Source: Rhizobium viscosum (GTDB lineage Bacteria > Pseudomonadota > Alphaproteobacteria > Rhizobiales > Rhizobiaceae). From it: a stretch of DNA of 64,000 nt. This document shows positions 63,836-64,000 of the stretch, one piece after another. The stretch covers positions 2,026,001-2,090,000 of the forward strand of contig NZ_JADBEC010000001.1 of assembly GCF_014873945.1 (NCBI RefSeq), given 5' to 3'. Each line of letters begins with the position of its first letter. Position 1 is the stretch's first letter. The position numbers were made by a program, and so were the translations under genes. The notes under the pieces were generated by a model. It had not been told where the DNA came from. It was given only the letters and a program-made list of their open reading frames with translations, and ran no database searches.

Positions 63836-64000
63836 TCATGCTTCGCGCGGATCGAGCGCATCGCGCAGGCCGTCGCCCAAAAGATTGAAACCGATAACGA
63901 CGAGGAAGATGGCAATGCCTGGCCACATCGCCATCCACGGTGCCTGGTTCAGGAAGTTCTTGGCAACGTTCAGCATCGAGCCCCAGCTCGGCGTCGGCGG
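63836..64000 (-). CDS. Dipeptide-type ABC transporter permease, C-terminal end only
   Basis: 54 codons are visible before the window edge; the N-terminal part is missing. The end reads [20 protein letters not shown], then a membrane helix and [18 protein letters not shown], the standard C-terminus of DppC/GsiD permeases ([13 protein letters not shown]). It is the first visible gene of the operon and lies 21 bases before the gamma-glutamyltransferase. Confidence 0.92.
   Translation of the reverse strand, partial: PPTPSWGSMLNVAKNFLNQAPWMAMWPGIAIFLVVIGFNLLGDGLRDALDPREA

Overview
The window is gene-dense, GC-rich chromosomal DNA from an alphaproteobacterium, most likely a Rhizobium or close relative in the Rhizobiaceae. 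This rests on a second RpoH-type sigma factor, aniA/phaR beside phbAB, a SAM-II riboswitch on metA, an EcfG-type promoter (GGAAC-N16-CGTT), an RirA-type iron box, a DUF3309 peptide, and an aminoacyl-carrier-protein ligase of the kind described from Bradyrhizobium and Agrobacterium. I saw no insertion sequence, prophage, CRISPR array, rRNA or tRNA gene.

Layout. 1-5.4 kb: isoprenoid and envelope housekeeping (ispG, ispA, mtgA), a 2H-phosphoesterase-like protein, a GST, ribosomal protein L32 and a small membrane protein. 5.4-8.2 kb: PHB regulation and synthesis (phaR, phbA, phbB). 8.2-10 kb: four small exported or membrane proteins on the minus strand, then about 860 bases without genes that hold three degenerate repeats very rich in GANTC sites. 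10-16.3 kb: a Suv3-like helicase with a long disordered tail, an S4 RNA-binding protein, ferredoxin FdxA, a CarD/CdnL regulator and RpoH2. 16.4-25.2 kb: an M48 protease, an MFS pump with divergent MarR regulator, OmpW, thiamine pyrophosphokinase, an ABC-F protein, a VOC protein and an exported DUF5666-like protein. 25.2-29.4 kb: an ABC protein with a degraded ATPase domain, metA under a SAM-II riboswitch, and galM. 29.5-33.2 kb: an amino-sugar operon (GntR regulator, NagB-II-like SIS protein, nagA, second SIS protein). 33.3-36.2 kb: efp with divergent epmA-epmB, the beta-lysylation pathway for EF-P.

The most unusual region is 36.4-46.9 kb. It is a run of seven tightly packed plus-strand genes: an aminoacyl carrier protein, an acyl-CoA-dehydrogenase-like flavoprotein, an amino acid:carrier-protein ligase derived from a class II tRNA synthetase, DUF1839, a GH2 beta-mannosidase-like enzyme, a GT4 glycosyltransferase, and a 1103-residue fusion of an oligosaccharide flippase with two alpha/beta hydrolases. 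A convergent GT4 gene follows. I infer a system that activates a small amino acid as a thioester, possibly oxidises it, and places it on an envelope glycan that the flippase exports. The product is unknown.

48.2-53.8 kb: a stand-alone Lrp-type ligand domain, a LysR regulator, and a lysine/pipecolate route (hglS, amaA-like oxidase, amaB-like dehydrogenase). 53.9-57.8 kb: an iron ABC importer (SBP, fused permease, ATPase) behind an RirA-type box. 57.8-64 kb, minus strand: a glycoamylase-family protein, then an operon with a fused dipeptide-type ATPase, DUF1028, gamma-glutamyltransferase and a permease cut by the window edge.
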